A stretch of 64,000 nucleotides of DNA from Blastopirellula sp. J2-11. Its GTDB lineage: Bacteria; Planctomycetota; Planctomycetia; Pirellulales; Pirellulaceae. Shown here piece by piece: positions 35,084 through 44,125 of this stretch (positions are counted from its first letter, which is position 1; every line of letters starts with the position of its first letter). Location: assembly GCF_024584705.1 (NCBI RefSeq), contig NZ_CP097384.1, positions 186,001 through 250,000 on the forward strand, given 5' to 3'. Made by a program: the position numbers and the translations under genes. A model generated the notes under the pieces. That model did not search any database and was not told where the DNA came from. It saw only the letters and a list, made by a program, of their open reading frames with translations.

Positions 35084-35440
35084 ATGAAAACGATCACCCA
35101 GGCCCTAAATCCCGAGCTAGCGTTTCGCGCTTTGTCCGATCCGACCAGGTTGCGGATTTTGCATTTGCTGCGTAAGGGAGAGCTCTGCGTTTGCGATCTG
35201 GTCAACGTGCTGGACGTGCCGCAGCCGACCGCTTCGCGACATTTGGCCTACTTGAAAAAGTCAGGCCTGGTCGCCGCTCGCAAGGAAGGGCTGTGGCAGT
35301 ATTACCGTTTGATTCAACCGGCCAGCAAGTTTCATCAGACGCTGTTGAAATGCGTTACGGATAGCGCCGAGTTGCTGCCGCAACTTGCCGCCGATCGCGA
35401 CTATTTGTCATCGTGCGGCGAAAGCGATTGTTGCGAATGA
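35084..35440 (+). CDS. arsR: Arsenic-responsive ArsR/SmtB repressor
   Basis: A 118-residue winged-helix repressor. ALSDPTRLRILHLLRKGELCVCDLVNVLDVPQPTASRHLAYLKKSGLV is the ArsR core; C35 and C37 (ELCVCD) form the classical As(III) site in the alpha-3 helix, and the C-terminal SCGESDCCE adds further thiols. It should release the operators at 35052-35071 and 35459-35480 when arsenite binds. First gene of the ars operon; the gap to acr3 (73 bp) contains the second operator. A promoter with near-consensus boxes lies upstream. Confidence 0.93.
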   Translation: MKTITQALNPELAFRALSDPTRLRILHLLRKGELCVCDLVNVLDVPQPTASRHLAYLKKSGLVAARKEGLWQYYRLIQPASKFHQTLLKCVTDSAELLPQLAADRDYLSSCGESDCCE

Positions 35441-35458
35441 CTCCTTTTTTTTGATTTA

Positions 35459-35480
35459 TATATTCGCCTAAGCGAATATA
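35459..35480. promoter_or_regulatory. ArsR operator 2
   Basis: A 22-bp palindrome with a single mismatched pair, TATATTCGCCTAAGCGAATA then TA, between arsR and acr3. It contains a TATATT box like the one in the arsR promoter, so acr3 may have its own ArsR-controlled promoter. Confidence 0.65.
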
Positions 35481-35513
35481 GTGCCTAGAGTAGCAAGTGA
35501 ATTGGAATTTGAT

Positions 35514-36743
35514 ATGGACATGAATTCTGGACGTTGCGCTGACGAACCGTCGAAAGGAATCGGCTTCTTCGAGCGATACTTGACCGTGTGGGTTTTGCTC
35601 TGCATCGGCGGCGGCGTTCTGCTCGGAAAAGTGGTCCCAGGCGTGGCTCGTTCGCTAGATCAAATGGCGATTTATGTGGGGGATGCGCCGGTCATTTCGA
35701 TCCCGATCGCGCTCTGTCTCTTTTTTATGATGTATCCGATCATGGTGAAGATCGACTTTGCCAAAGTCGTTCAGGCAGGCAAAGCTTGGAAGCCGGTCGG
35801 GTTGACGTTGCTACTGAACTGGGGCGTCAAGCCGTTCACCATGTACGCGATTGCATTGTTCTTTCTGGGGTACCTGTTTCTGCCGCTGATTGGGGAGGAT
35901 GCCGTCGATTTGGTCAAACCGCCGCTAGGCGTCAACCTGGTGGAAGGCGACGTCTACGGATCAGGAACCGTCGTTTTGGTGGACGGAGTCAAGATGCTGC
36001 AGGTTCCCTTGTGGCGCAGCTATCTGGCGGGTTGCATTCTGTTGGGAATCGCTCCCTGCACGGCCATGGTGTTGGTCTGGGGATATTTGGCTCGCGGCAA
36101 CGATGGCTTGACCCTGGTCATGGTTGCGATCAACTCGCTCACCATGTTGCTGCTATACGGCGTCTTGGGCGGTTTTCTGCTGGGGGTTGGTCAGCTTCCC
36201 GTTCCTTGGCAGGCGTTGCTGCTGTCGATCTCCGTCTACGTAGCGTTACCGCTGGCGGCCGGCTACGCATCGCGAATCGCGATCATTCGCACCCAAGGAA
36301 AAGCCTGGTTTGAAGAGAAGTTTCTGCATTGGCTGACCCCGGTCACGATCACCGCTTTGTTGGCGACGTTAGTGCTGCTCTTTTCGCTGAAGGGGGAAGT
36401 GATTCTTGGCAATCCGCTGACGATCGTATGGATTGCGATCCCGCTGCTGTTGCAGACGATCCTGATATTCGCGCTGGGATACGCCGTCGCAAGATGGATG
36501 AAATTTTCGTACGAAGATGCGGCGCCCACCGCCATGATCGGCGCTTCCAATCATTTTGAGGTCGCCATTGCGACGGCGACGATGTTGTACGGTTTGTCGT
36601 CAGGCGCCGCGCTGGCGACGGTCATCGGCGTCTTGATCGAAGTGCCGGTGATGCTGATGCTGGTGCGGTTTTGCGTCAAAACGCAGTCGTCGTTTGCGAA
36701 CCAATCGTCCGAGTCGATTACGGCAACAAAGGGAGCCATATGA
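35514..36743 (+). CDS. acr3: ACR3-family arsenite efflux permease
   Basis: A 409-residue inner-membrane arsenite exporter of the ACR3 (BASS/bile-acid transporter-like) family with about ten membrane segments. [26 protein letters not shown] at the N-terminus and [19 protein letters not shown], with the essential Cys, are diagnostic; [18 protein letters not shown] is also conserved. About 40 residues between helices ([23 protein letters not shown]) form the periplasmic loop. The GTG at 35481 adjoins the operator; ATG 35514 is more plausible. The stop codon overlaps the next gene (ATGA, 36740-36743). Confidence 0.93.
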   Translation: MDMNSGRCADEPSKGIGFFERYLTVWVLLCIGGGVLLGKVVPGVARSLDQMAIYVGDAPVISIPIALCLFFMMYPIMVKIDFAKVVQAGKAWKPVGLTLLLNWGVKPFTMYAIALFFLGYLFLPLIGEDAVDLVKPPLGVNLVEGDVYGSGTVVLVDGVKMLQVPLWRSYLAGCILLGIAPCTAMVLVWGYLARGNDGLTLVMVAINSLTMLLLYGVLGGFLLGVGQLPVPWQALLLSISVYVALPLAAGYASRIAIIRTQGKAWFEEKFLHWLTPVTITALLATLVLLFSLKGEVILGNPLTIVWIAIPLLLQTILIFALGYAVARWMKFSYEDAAPTAMIGASNHFEVAIATATMLYGLSSGAALATVIGVLIEVPVMLMLVRFCVKTQSSFANQSSESITATKGAI

Positions 36744-36991
36744 TGGAGAATCAGCCGCTTCCCGATTGCTACTCGAAAATGTTCCCCGACGTACTTCATC
36801 TGCCGGCCGGCAGAACCGTATCTGGTAAGGCGCTAGGAGTGGAAATTCAAAAGTCGGGCGGATTGGTGACATCTGGCAAGCGTGTCGTCGTGAATCATGA
36901 GCAATGGGACGCTTGCCGCCGCTGTCCTCAGTTTGAACATTGCTATCAACTGTCGATGGCCAAGTTGGCGCTATCAGCGGCCATTCAATAG
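36740..36991 (+). CDS. Small Cys-rich protein of the ars operon
   Basis: An 83-residue protein starting at ATG 36740 inside the acr3 stop (four-base overlap), so it is translationally coupled to the pump. It has four cysteines: one near the N-terminus (C9) and three in [27 protein letters not shown]. The CxxCxxxxxC cluster could bind metal or arsenite. I do not recognise a named family. Its place between acr3 and arsC argues for a function in arsenic resistance, for instance as a chaperone or accessory to the pump. That role is inference only. Confidence 0.7.
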   Translation: MMENQPLPDCYSKMFPDVLHLPAGRTVSGKALGVEIQKSGGLVTSGKRVVVNHEQWDACRRCPQFEHCYQLSMAKLALSAAIQ

Positions 36992-37027
36992 ATTTCCTTC
37001 CAACCATCAAAAATAGGAGCACGCTTG

Positions 37028-37441
37028 ATGAAACGCGTTTTAGTTCTGTGCACCGGCAACTCCTGCCGTTCGCAAATGGCCGAGGCCTTGTTCGAGACTT
37101 TGAGCGAAGGCGCCTGGCAGTCGGAGTCAGCCGGTTCCAAACCTTCTGGCTACGTTCATCCGCTGGCGATTCGTGCGATGAGCGAACTGGGCGTCGACAT
37201 CTCGTCCCACGAGAGCAAGCATGTTGACCAGTTCGCCGACCAGCCGTTTGATCTGGTCGTGACCGTTTGCGATAACGCCAAAGAGGCTTGTCCGGTTTTT
37301 CCTGGCGCCAAGCAAACGTTGCACTGGCCCTTTGATGATCCGGCCGATGCGACCGGCGACGACGAAGAAAAGATGTTGATGTTCCGCCGCGTGCGCGACG
37401 AGATCAAAACGAAAATTTTGGGCTACTTGCCGACCGTCTAA
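37028..37441 (+). CDS. arsC: Arsenate reductase, thioredoxin-coupled LMW-PTP type
   Basis: A 137-residue enzyme reducing arsenate to arsenite in the cytoplasm. The phosphatase loop CTGNSCR (C8, C13, R14) at the N-terminus and the redox pair C81 and C88 (VTVCDNAKEACPVF) occupy the positions of C10, C82 and C89 in the S. aureus pI258 enzyme. Length matches. The start is ATG 37028 with AGGAG about 10 bp upstream; TTG 37025 is ignored. Supplies arsenite to Acr3 and ArsM in the same operon. Confidence 0.95.
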   Translation: MKRVLVLCTGNSCRSQMAEALFETLSEGAWQSESAGSKPSGYVHPLAIRAMSELGVDISSHESKHVDQFADQPFDLVVTVCDNAKEACPVFPGAKQTLHWPFDDPADATGDDEEKMLMFRRVRDEIKTKILGYLPTV

Positions 37442-37462
37442 TTCGATTCAAAGGGGAACAGG

Positions 37463-38347
37463 ATGACCAACGAAAACACCGCTGCAATCAAGTCGAACTA
37501 CGGCGCGGTTGCGACCAGCGGCCTTTCCAGCGAACATGCTGGCGTCAAAGCGATCGCCGAGGCGTTCGGCTACTCGGCCGCCGAACTTAGTTCGATCCCG
37601 GCCGGCGCCAACATGGGGTTGTCGTGCGGCAATCCGACGGCCACCGCCAATCTGCGAGCAGGGGAAGTGGTTGTCGATCTCGGCTGCGGCGGCGGTCTCG
37701 ACGTCTTCTTGGCGGCGGCGAAAGTGGGCCCAACCGGCAAAGCGATCGGCATCGACATGACGCAGCCGATGATCGATCTAGCAAACAAGAACGCCGCCAG
37801 CAGTAACCCGCCGCTGACGAATGTCGAGTTTCACCTGGCGACGATTGACGCGATGCCGCTTGATGATAACAGCGTTGACTGCGTGATCAGCAACTGCGTG
37901 ATTAACCTTGCCGAGGACAAAGCGGCCGTCTTTCAGGAGATTGCCCGCGTCTTGAAGTCCGGCGGCAGGGTCGCCGTCAGTGACATTGCGCTAAAGAAGC
38001 CGCTGCCGCCAGAGTTGGCAGGCGATATCTCGGCCCTGGTCGGTTGCATCGGCGGAGCGATTCCGATCGCCGATTATCGCCAAGGTCTGCTCGACGCCGG
38101 TTTCGCCGCGGTCGAAGTGGTCGACGACCAGGCCGATCTCAACGCCTACGCCAGCGTCGACAATCAGGCCGGCTGCTGCTCACCCACGATGAGCGACGAT
38201 CCGCTGGCGATTATCGACGCCGGTTGCTGCGGCGGCAATGAAGCAGTGCTGGAACCCGGTATCCATCAGCGTTTGACCGAACTGCTGCAGAAATATGACA
38301 TCAACGAGTACGCGGCGAGCGTGAAGGTTTACGCCGTGAAGCCGTAA
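37463..38347 (+). CDS. arsM: Arsenite S-adenosylmethionine methyltransferase
   Basis: A 294-residue methyltransferase converting As(III) to methylated species in the cytoplasm. SAM motif I is [31 protein letters not shown] is motif IV; the three cysteines C55 (MGLSCGNP), C145 and C195 (ALVGCIGG) match the As-binding triad of ArsM. The C-terminal region has extra CC pairs (AGCCSPT, GCCGGN) typical of bacterial ArsM. Lies 21 bp after arsC; a strong terminator follows, so it is the last gene of the operon. Confidence 0.95.
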   Translation: MTNENTAAIKSNYGAVATSGLSSEHAGVKAIAEAFGYSAAELSSIPAGANMGLSCGNPTATANLRAGEVVVDLGCGGGLDVFLAAAKVGPTGKAIGIDMTQPMIDLANKNAASSNPPLTNVEFHLATIDAMPLDDNSVDCVISNCVINLAEDKAAVFQEIARVLKSGGRVAVSDIALKKPLPPELAGDISALVGCIGGAIPIADYRQGLLDAGFAAVEVVDDQADLNAYASVDNQAGCCSPTMSDDPLAIIDAGCCGGNEAVLEPGIHQRLTELLQKYDINEYAASVKVYAVKP

Positions 38348-38380
38348 GCGAGAATGCGTGCATTTATTTTGCGTTATGCA

Positions 38381-38411
38381 GGCGTCAGGAAGTTTTCCTG
38401 ACGCCTTTTTT
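38381..38411 (+). terminator. Rho-independent terminator of the ars operon
   Basis: Perfect 11-bp stem GGCGTCAGGAA/TTCCTGACGCC with loop GTT, followed by six T (38406-38411). Located 34 bp after the arsM stop. Confidence 0.92.
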
Positions 38412-38574
38412 GGTCTAGGAATAAGTTTGCCGCGGTCGCGGTCAGACCGGTATAAGTAAGGTTATGATCGGCGGTTCTCTCGCCCCATGCGCGGCGTCTG
38501 TGAGTGGGAGGCGAAGCTAATGAGAGCCTGAGCCAAGACCGCAAGACGTTAGCCAACGGAAAATAGTTACTCGC

Positions 38575-39822
38575 ATGAAATCCTCACTCTCGTTCTTCCT
38601 CTTGTTGGTCTGGAGCGCCGTCGCGTCGGCCAATGTGGTGCAGACAACGCCGCAGGCAGACGCGACTGCGTCGTTTGCCAACAAGCTGGAAGCGAAGTTG
38701 ATTGATGTTCGTACTAGCCAGCTTAGTCCATTGCAAACCATTGAATATCTGCAGCGCATCATCGATGAGCAAACGGCGAATCAAGCCAAGCTGACCACCT
38801 GGCAAGGCAAGTACCAGCTGTTTCAAAAAGAGTATCGCAGAGTCGTAGGGCTGCGCCCCAACGGGACGCGGATTGCCGAGATCGGTTTTGGTGAAACGAC
38901 TGCGCATGTTGAGTTTGCGGCCAATTTTTTGACCGACGTTTGCTATTACAAGTATGTGCAGCTCCAGCCCCCGCGGTTGTTTCATCTGCCGCGACGACTG
39001 GACGCCAGGTCGACCATTATCCCGGCTCAACAATTAGTACAGATCATTGCAGGCCCTAGCCAAGTGCTGGGGCTGCGTACGCTTCCGCGCGATCCGCAGC
39101 GGATCGATAAACAGGCGATACCCGCCGATTCTCTATTGCCGAGACGGATCGTGCGCCATAAGCCGGTCGAACCGATGCGGCCGTTCGCGTTGGGGCCGAT
39201 GGCCGATCCGCGGGCGCTTTTCATTTCGGTCGCCGGCAGCAACGTGATCGACATCTGCCGCAAGCGAATCGAAGAACTCAGCAATGAGGAGACCGAAGGA
39301 ATTGTCGCCGCCCAAATTGATCAAACGGGTGATCGCCATTTTTTGGTGATGCGGCACGAACCGACTGATTCGCCGTATCGCACGATCGATATTTTTTCGC
39401 TGGCCACTGGGTGCTCGCTAGTGACGCGGCGAATCACACAAAAGCAGGGGGACGAAACGCTGGTCGACGATTGGTTTTTCAACACCTACCAACAGCAGCA
39501 GGGCGTCTTGTTGCCGGCTAGCCATGTGCGGCATTCGCGCGACTATAGCAGCGGGCGACCGGGGCCGGTCATTGTGCGAGCTCGGTTGGTTGAGAGCCGG
39601 CTAGGAGAAGAGCTGCCGGCGTTTGACTTGGCCTGTTTAGGAGCTCGTGACGGGGACATCTATAGCGACCGCATTGCAAAAAAACTTTCGTTTCTCGATC
39701 CGCAACTTCAGCCGGTGGGGCCGAACGCCGTCAAGCGTTCGATCGATCAATACCGCATCTACCATCAGATTTTGCGGAGCGAGAGCCGGTTCTATAATCG
39801 GCTTGACGCCCAGCGTCCGTAG
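38575..39822 (+). CDS. Hypothetical secreted protein
   Basis: A 415-residue protein of unknown function with a clear signal peptide (residues 1-20, cleavage near ASANV). The mature part is mixed and has a basic, Arg/Pro-rich middle (RRLDARSTIIPAQQL). Several strand-rich segments in the second half look like outer-membrane lipoprotein-carrier (LolA/LolB)-like folds (HFLVMRHEPTDSPYRTIDIFSLATG), but I cannot assign it. It is the sole gene between the ars operon and the small membrane protein downstream; planctomycete secreted proteins of this kind are common. Confidence 0.6.
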   Translation: MKSSLSFFLLLVWSAVASANVVQTTPQADATASFANKLEAKLIDVRTSQLSPLQTIEYLQRIIDEQTANQAKLTTWQGKYQLFQKEYRRVVGLRPNGTRIAEIGFGETTAHVEFAANFLTDVCYYKYVQLQPPRLFHLPRRLDARSTIIPAQQLVQIIAGPSQVLGLRTLPRDPQRIDKQAIPADSLLPRRIVRHKPVEPMRPFALGPMADPRALFISVAGSNVIDICRKRIEELSNEETEGIVAAQIDQTGDRHFLVMRHEPTDSPYRTIDIFSLATGCSLVTRRITQKQGDETLVDDWFFNTYQQQQGVLLPASHVRHSRDYSSGRPGPVIVRARLVESRLGEELPAFDLACLGARDGDIYSDRIAKKLSFLDPQLQPVGPNAVKRSIDQYRIYHQILRSESRFYNRLDAQRP

Positions 39823-39944
39823 CAAGATCCTCAACGATAGTTGGCGATTGTTTCGGAAATCCCGCTTGTAGCGATTTGACTTGCCCCGTCCGTATGACAG
39901 GCTTCCTAATGGATAACTGTCACTTTTCAGGACGCGGATGGCTT

Positions 39945-40088
39945 ATGTCGTATCTCATTCTCTTTTGCGCCTTGATTGGGTTTGGCTGTTACATGGATTG
40001 GAACGTCATGCTAACCGCCGGCGTCACCTTCGGCGGGCTCGCGATCTGGTTCTTGCTGCTCAACCGGCGGCTGGCCATTCCGAAGTAA
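39945..40088 (+). CDS. Small membrane protein
   Basis: A 47-residue protein from ATG 39945 with two hydrophobic segments (SYLILFCALIGFGCY and VMLTAGVTFGGLAIWFLLL) and a basic end (NRRLAIPK). The longer frame from 39876 is less likely. No family recognised. The short length makes this tentative; the clean membrane-segment pattern favours a real gene. Confidence 0.45.
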   Translation: MSYLILFCALIGFGCYMDWNVMLTAGVTFGGLAIWFLLLNRRLAIPK

Positions 40089-40121
40089 CGCTGCGCGAAG
40101 CAGCTCGACCGCTGCGTGCGG

Positions 40122-40829
40122 CTATGCATCCGGCGATGGGATGGCTCCTGCTTGCTCCAGCATTTCTATGATCGTCGGGTCACCGCAATGCCATGCCTCG
40201 TCGAGCGGGGTCAGGCCGCTTTCGGGATTGGCCGCATTCACATCTGCTCCAGCATCAATCATCCGTCGAATTTGAGCTTTGTCGCCGCTGCGGATCTTCT
40301 CAATCAACAGCGGTATTTTGGCCTCGATGCGAGTGCTGACCATGCGTTGCGATCCGAAGTCGGGCGTCGCCTGACGCTCATTCAAATAGGTATGGGCGTA
40401 ATAGCGAGTGGGAAAACGCCCTCGGCTGGCGATGGCGGAGAAGCCTCCGTTTGGGCCTGGTGATTGGTGAGCGAGAAGCGTCCGTTGTTGGAATCCCCGA
40501 TAAGCCTCTTCGCCGTTCAGATAGGACCAGCCGGCGACCCCCAGGGTCGACGGAATCGCCAGCAATACGAACAGGCCTGCCCAATGGGGCCTGGTCAGAT
40601 ATCTCTGCGAACGGCTCGGATCGCCATCTTGGGGTTCAGCATCTACCGCTGAATCAGCTTTGTCGCGCCAAGCGATCTGCAGCACCGCCGACCAGAAGAT
40701 CACGGTCAGCGTCATCAGCGCGACGCCGCTCAGGCTCTCCCATTCAAACTGAGCAGGGCGAAGCCGCCAGAAGTAAAACCCGGCCTGGGCGGTCGCGATG
40801 GCGAGGATAATTAGCAGGCTGCGCATCAT
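40122..40829 (-). CDS. Membrane protein with C-terminal ankyrin repeat
   Basis: A 235-residue protein. Two or three membrane segments lie in the N-terminal half (MRSLLIILAIATAQAGFYF; LSGVALMTLTVIFWSAVLQIA; WAGLFVLLAIPSTLGVAGW). The C-terminal about 65 residues form one and a half ankyrin repeats (IRSGDKAQIRRMIDAGADVNAANPESGLTPLDEAWHCGDPTIIEMLEQAGA). The start is ATG 40829 with GGAG 4-5 bp before it; the longer frame begins in poorly coding sequence. Likely an interaction protein at the inner membrane; partner unknown. Confidence 0.7.
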   Translation of the reverse strand: MMRSLLIILAIATAQAGFYFWRLRPAQFEWESLSGVALMTLTVIFWSAVLQIAWRDKADSAVDAEPQDGDPSRSQRYLTRPHWAGLFVLLAIPSTLGVAGWSYLNGEEAYRGFQQRTLLAHQSPGPNGGFSAIASRGRFPTRYYAHTYLNERQATPDFGSQRMVSTRIEAKIPLLIEKIRSGDKAQIRRMIDAGADVNAANPESGLTPLDEAWHCGDPTIIEMLEQAGAIPSPDA

Positions 40830-41074
40830 GGTCTCCGGTTCGGCGGGGGGAACGCAGTTCGGCATGGCGTCTTTGCAAGCGACTGAATTGTTCGCTTGCG
40901 GCGTTGTCGAGTCTAGGCGTTAATCGTCCCGTGTGTCGCGATTTCGTCTCACATCGCGAGGCGCGAAGTCAGATTGATACCTGCTAGCAGGCGCGATTGG
41001 TAATTTATCGGCCGCAGATGGTAGTTTGGATAAGATTTAGGGCCGATATTCGGGATGTTTTCGCCTCCGAAGCA

Positions 41075-41092
41075 TTTGGCACAGCGCTCGCC
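41075..41092 (+). promoter_or_regulatory. Possible sigma-54-type promoter
   Basis: TTTGGCACAGCGCTCGCC has the invariant GG (41078-41079) and GC (41090-41091) ten bases apart and a full TGGCAC half; the TTGC half is degenerate (TCGCC). It lies about 43 bp upstream of the 35-residue ORF. Confidence 0.3.
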
Positions 41093-41134
41093 TATTAAGT
41101 CTGCCAACTTCCCCCAAGTTTGGAGACTTTTAAA

Positions 41135-41242
41135 ATGCTCGCCATCCAATCCTGCCTGATTTTCGCCGGTTTCGTTTTTTCGCTGATTGCTTTGACCGCC
41201 GCTTTGCGCCCGGTGAAGCGAACGACTCCGTTCGGCGTCTAA
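41135..41242 (+). CDS. 35-residue single-span membrane peptide
   Basis: Short ORF from ATG 41135 to TAA 41240-41242. It has a ribosome site TGGAG (41121-41125) 9 bp upstream and one membrane segment (LIFAGFVFSLIALTAALRP) before a basic tail RPVKRTT. Below usual ORF-length cutoffs, but the start signal and composition are convincing. A weak sigma-54-like promoter lies about 43 bp upstream. No homologue recognised. Confidence 0.5.
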   Translation: MLAIQSCLIFAGFVFSLIALTAALRPVKRTTPFGV

Positions 41243-41424
41243 GCCTTACGTTTGTCGAGCGAATCCCCTTCGCGCGGCATGCTCAAATTGCGTCTCTATT
41301 TCCTGCATGAAAATAGCTTCAGGTTCATCAACCACAAAAGCGCTATGGTTGACCCTGTTTCGTTCTGAATCGATAATCCGGCTTTTACCGCACCATGACG
41401 CCTCGACTCAGTCGGATTTAGTCG

Positions 41425-42609
41425 ATGAAAATTCACGAATACCAGGCGAAGCAGCTTCTCCGCGACGCAGGCGTCGCCGTCCCGCGCAACATCGTCGCCA
41501 CCACGCCTGAAGAGGCGGCCAAGGCCTACGCAGAGCTCGGCGGCAAGATCGCCGTTGTTAAAGCTCAGATCCACGCCGGCGGGCGCGGCAAGGGGACGGT
41601 AAAAGAGAACGCCGACCAACGCGGCGTCCAACTCGTCAAATCTGCCGACGAGGCGAAAGCGGTCGCCGCCGCATTGCTGGGCAAAGAGCTGGTCACCATT
41701 CAGACCGGCCCCGAGGGGAAACTGGTCAGCCAGGTTTTGGTCGAAGAAGGGTGCGACATTGCCCGCGAACTCTATATGGGGATCGTGCTGGATCGCGCCG
41801 CCGCCAAGCCGGTGCTGATGATGTCGAGCGAAGGGGGGACCGAAATCGAAGAGGTCGCCGCTCATAGCCCTGAAAAAATTCTGAAAGAGCATTTCGATCC
41901 TTCCCGCGGTCCTGACGCATTCCAGGTTCGCAAGCTTTGCAAAAAGCTGGGCATCGAAGGCGCCGCGATCAAAAGCGCCTACAAGTTTATTCAAGGGCTC
42001 TGCAAGGTTTACGTCGACACCGACTGCAGCCTATTGGAGATCAACCCGTTGGTCATCACCGGCTCGGGCGACATGATCGCACTCGACTGTAAGATGAACT
42101 TCGACACCAACGGCTTGTTCCGTCATCCGGCGATCGTGGCGCTGCGTGACCTGTCGGAAGAAGAACCGGCCGAAGTCAAAGCGGCCGATACCGGGCTCAG
42201 CTACGTCAAGCTCGAAGGCAACATCGGTTGTCTGGTCAACGGCGCCGGTTTGGCGATGGCGACCATGGATATCATTAAGCTGCACGGCGGCGAACCCTCG
42301 AACTTTCTCGACGTAGGCGGCGGCGCCAACGTCGATCAAGTCACCGAGGCGTTCCGCATTTTGCTGGACGACAAGAACGTGAAAGCGGTCTTGGTCAACA
42401 TCTTTGGCGGCATCATGCGGTGCACGACGATCGCCACCGCAGTGGTCGAAGCGTACAAGAGCGTCGGCTTTAACGTGCCGTTGGTCGTCCGTTTGGAAGG
42501 AACCGAAGTCGAGCAGGGCCGCAAGATCTTGGCCGAGTCGGGCATCCCGATCATCATTGGCGACGGCTTGACCGACGCCGCGAAAAAGGTTGTCGCGTCT
42601 GTCGCGTAA
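41425..42609 (+). CDS. sucC: Succinyl-CoA synthetase beta subunit (ADP-forming type)
   Basis: A 394-residue subunit of the TCA-cycle ligase that converts succinyl-CoA and ADP (or GDP) to succinate, CoA and ATP. It starts [17 protein letters not shown], with the ATP-grasp fold in the first about 240 residues ([12 protein letters not shown]; the nucleotide loop; [23 protein letters not shown]). The C-terminal ligase/CoA part contains [30 protein letters not shown] and [12 protein letters not shown]. All expected motifs are present and length is normal. sucD follows after 171 bp, an unusually long spacer that contains a REP-like palindrome. Confidence 0.97.
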   Translation: MKIHEYQAKQLLRDAGVAVPRNIVATTPEEAAKAYAELGGKIAVVKAQIHAGGRGKGTVKENADQRGVQLVKSADEAKAVAAALLGKELVTIQTGPEGKLVSQVLVEEGCDIARELYMGIVLDRAAAKPVLMMSSEGGTEIEEVAAHSPEKILKEHFDPSRGPDAFQVRKLCKKLGIEGAAIKSAYKFIQGLCKVYVDTDCSLLEINPLVITGSGDMIALDCKMNFDTNGLFRHPAIVALRDLSEEEPAEVKAADTGLSYVKLEGNIGCLVNGAGLAMATMDIIKLHGGEPSNFLDVGGGANVDQVTEAFRILLDDKNVKAVLVNIFGGIMRCTTIATAVVEAYKSVGFNVPLVVRLEGTEVEQGRKILAESGIPIIIGDGLTDAAKKVVASVA

Positions 42610-42706
42610 GCGTCTGCTGACAACTTGGACACTTGCCCGAGGCGCAAGCCGAGGGAATGCGGTTAGGAGCAATTTTCTCTCCTGACAACATTTCAAAACG
42701 TGACAA

Positions 42707-42728
42707 GGTGCGTCGCGACGCACCCTAC
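42707..42728 (-). repeat. REP-like palindrome between sucC and sucD
   Basis: A perfect 18-bp palindrome GGTGCGTCGCGACGCACC (42707-42724) followed by CTAC, so the minus strand reads GTAG plus palindrome. The palindrome differs from the 1.4/4.6/50.6-kb family, but the head is the same. Confidence 0.5.
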
Positions 42729-42780
42729 AAAGATTAATAAACTCCCTTAGGCTAAAACACCTCGAGAAGAAGCTGTTCCA

Positions 42781-43656
42781 ATGAGCATCCTGATCAACAA
42801 AGATACGAAGGTCATTTGCCAGGGGATCACCGGCCGCGTCGGCGGCTTCCATACCAAGGGTTGCCTGGAGTACGGCACCAAAATGGTTGGCGGCGTTACG
42901 CCGGGCAAAGGTGGCCAAGAAGTCGAAGGCTTGCCGGTTTGGGATACCGTCGAAGAAGCGGTCGCTGCAACCGGTTGCGAAGCGACGATGATCTTTGTGC
43001 CGCCGGCTGGCACGGCCGATGCGATTCTCGAAGCGCTCGACGCCAAAATCAAAGTGATCATCGCGATCACCGAAGGGGTCCCGGTCCTCGACATGGTTCC
43101 GGTCTACGAGAAAGTGCGAGCCTCTGACTCGGTCTTGATCGGCCCCAACTGCCCCGGCGTGATTACGCCGGAGGAATGCAAGATCGGCATCATGCCGGGC
43201 TACATTCATAAGAAGGGCCCCGTCGGCGTGATGAGCCGCAGCGGTACGCTCACCTACGAAGCGGTTTGGCAGCTGACCAGCTTGGGATTGGGCCAGTCGA
43301 CCTGCGTCGGGCTCGGCGGCGATCCGATCGTCGGAACCTCGTTTATCGACCTGCTGAAGATGTTCCAAGCAGATGGCGCGACCGAAGCGATCATGATGAT
43401 GGGCGAAATCGGCGGCACCGCCGAAGAAGAAGCGGCCGAATACATCAAAGCCAACGTCGATAAGCCGGTCGCCGCGTTCATCGCCGGACGAACCGCTCCT
43501 CCCGGCAAACGAATGGGCCATGCCGGCGCGATCATCTCGGGCGGCAAGGGAACGGCCGACGAAAAGTTCGCCGCGCTGCGAGCCGCCGGCGTCGAAATCG
43601 CCGAAAGCCCGGCCGACATGGGAACCGCGCTGAAGCGAGCGATCGAAAAGAAGTAA
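42781..43656 (+). CDS. sucD: Succinyl-CoA synthetase alpha subunit
   Basis: A 291-residue partner of SucC, binding CoA and carrying the phospho-histidine. CoA-binding Rossmann part: [37 protein letters not shown]. The ligase domain contains [20 protein letters not shown] and the active-site His in [21 protein letters not shown] (H at about 244). The protein ends [17 protein letters not shown]; the last 17 codons and the terminator recur 1.2 kb downstream (44845-44971). Normal length. Confidence 0.97.
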   Translation: MSILINKDTKVICQGITGRVGGFHTKGCLEYGTKMVGGVTPGKGGQEVEGLPVWDTVEEAVAATGCEATMIFVPPAGTADAILEALDAKIKVIIAITEGVPVLDMVPVYEKVRASDSVLIGPNCPGVITPEECKIGIMPGYIHKKGPVGVMSRSGTLTYEAVWQLTSLGLGQSTCVGLGGDPIVGTSFIDLLKMFQADGATEAIMMMGEIGGTAEEEAAEYIKANVDKPVAAFIAGRTAPPGKRMGHAGAIISGGKGTADEKFAALRAAGVEIAESPADMGTALKRAIEKK

Positions 43657-43726
43657 CGATCTGGCTGACATTTCACCATCCAAAACAAAGAACGCGTTCC
43701 GCATGGGACGCGTTTTTTTTGTGCGC
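43599..43726 (+). repeat. sucD 3'-end direct repeat, copy A
   Basis: 128 bp covering the last sucD codons, the stop, the spacer and the terminator. It matches 44845-44971 with four substitutions and one T-run indel. Both coding differences (CGA/CGG, AAG/AAA) are synonymous. Confidence 0.95.
43691..43720 (+). terminator. Rho-independent terminator of sucCD
   Basis: Stem AACGCGTTCC/GGGACGCGTT (one G-T pair) with loop GCAT, merging into eight T. Lies 35 bp after sucD. Confidence 0.88.
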
Positions 43727-43840
43727 CTGAGGAGACGTGATTTTGGCGTCTACAATAGGCGTAAGTTCTTTTAAAGCCGTGTGTTAAGTCCACATGTTGG
43801 TGGGCTATCGAGCCTACGACAAAGTTCATTAGCCGCTGAG

Positions 43841-43868
43841 CAGCTATTTTTTAGCCAAAAAATAGTTG
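43841..43868. promoter_or_regulatory. Palindrome before the RHH gene (probable operator)
   Basis: CTATTTTTT/AAAAAATAG arms of 9 bp around AGCC, with pairing that extends outward (CAG/TTG). It ends 47 bp before the RHH ATG and is very AT-rich relative to the neighbourhood. RHH antitoxins usually repress their own promoters through such sites. Confidence 0.45.
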
Positions 43869-43915
43869 TCATCGGGATGTCGCGGCGAATAATAAGTGAT
43901 ATTGGAGACATCATC

Positions 43916-44125
43916 ATGAACAAACGTACGATGACCCTTAATTTGACCGATCGCGAGATGCAAGTTCTCGACGAACTTTGTGAAAAGAAGGGTCTGAATA
44001 AAACTGCACTCATGCGCCAAGCGCTTCGACTTTATCAGGCGGTCGACATTCGGATGGAACAAGGAGAACGACTTTTGTTCGAAAATGAAACGACCAAAGT
44101 AAAATCGGAATTAGTTGTGCTGTGA
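43916..44125 (+). CDS. Ribbon-helix-helix (CopG-like) DNA-binding protein
   Basis: A 69-residue protein with one N-terminal strand (KRTMTLNLTDREMQVL) and two helices (LDELCEKKGLNKTALMRQALRLYQ), the RHH fold, followed by an acidic/helical tail (MEQGERLLFENETTKVKSEL) of the kind antitoxins use to wrap the toxin. ATG 43916 has TTGGAGAC 7 bp upstream. Its TGA overlaps the GTG of the GNAT gene (GTGA). Codon usage and GC are lower than in flanking genes, consistent with acquired DNA. Probable antitoxin and autorepressor; the alternative is a plain repressor of the acetyltransferase gene. Confidence 0.8.
   Translation: MNKRTMTLNLTDREMQVLDELCEKKGLNKTALMRQALRLYQAVDIRMEQGERLLFENETTKVKSELVVL

Noticed and set aside
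42031-43704. Minus-strand frame across sucC and sucD (557 codons)
   Set aside because: sucC and sucD are unmistakable on the plus strand; the opposite frame is a shadow.
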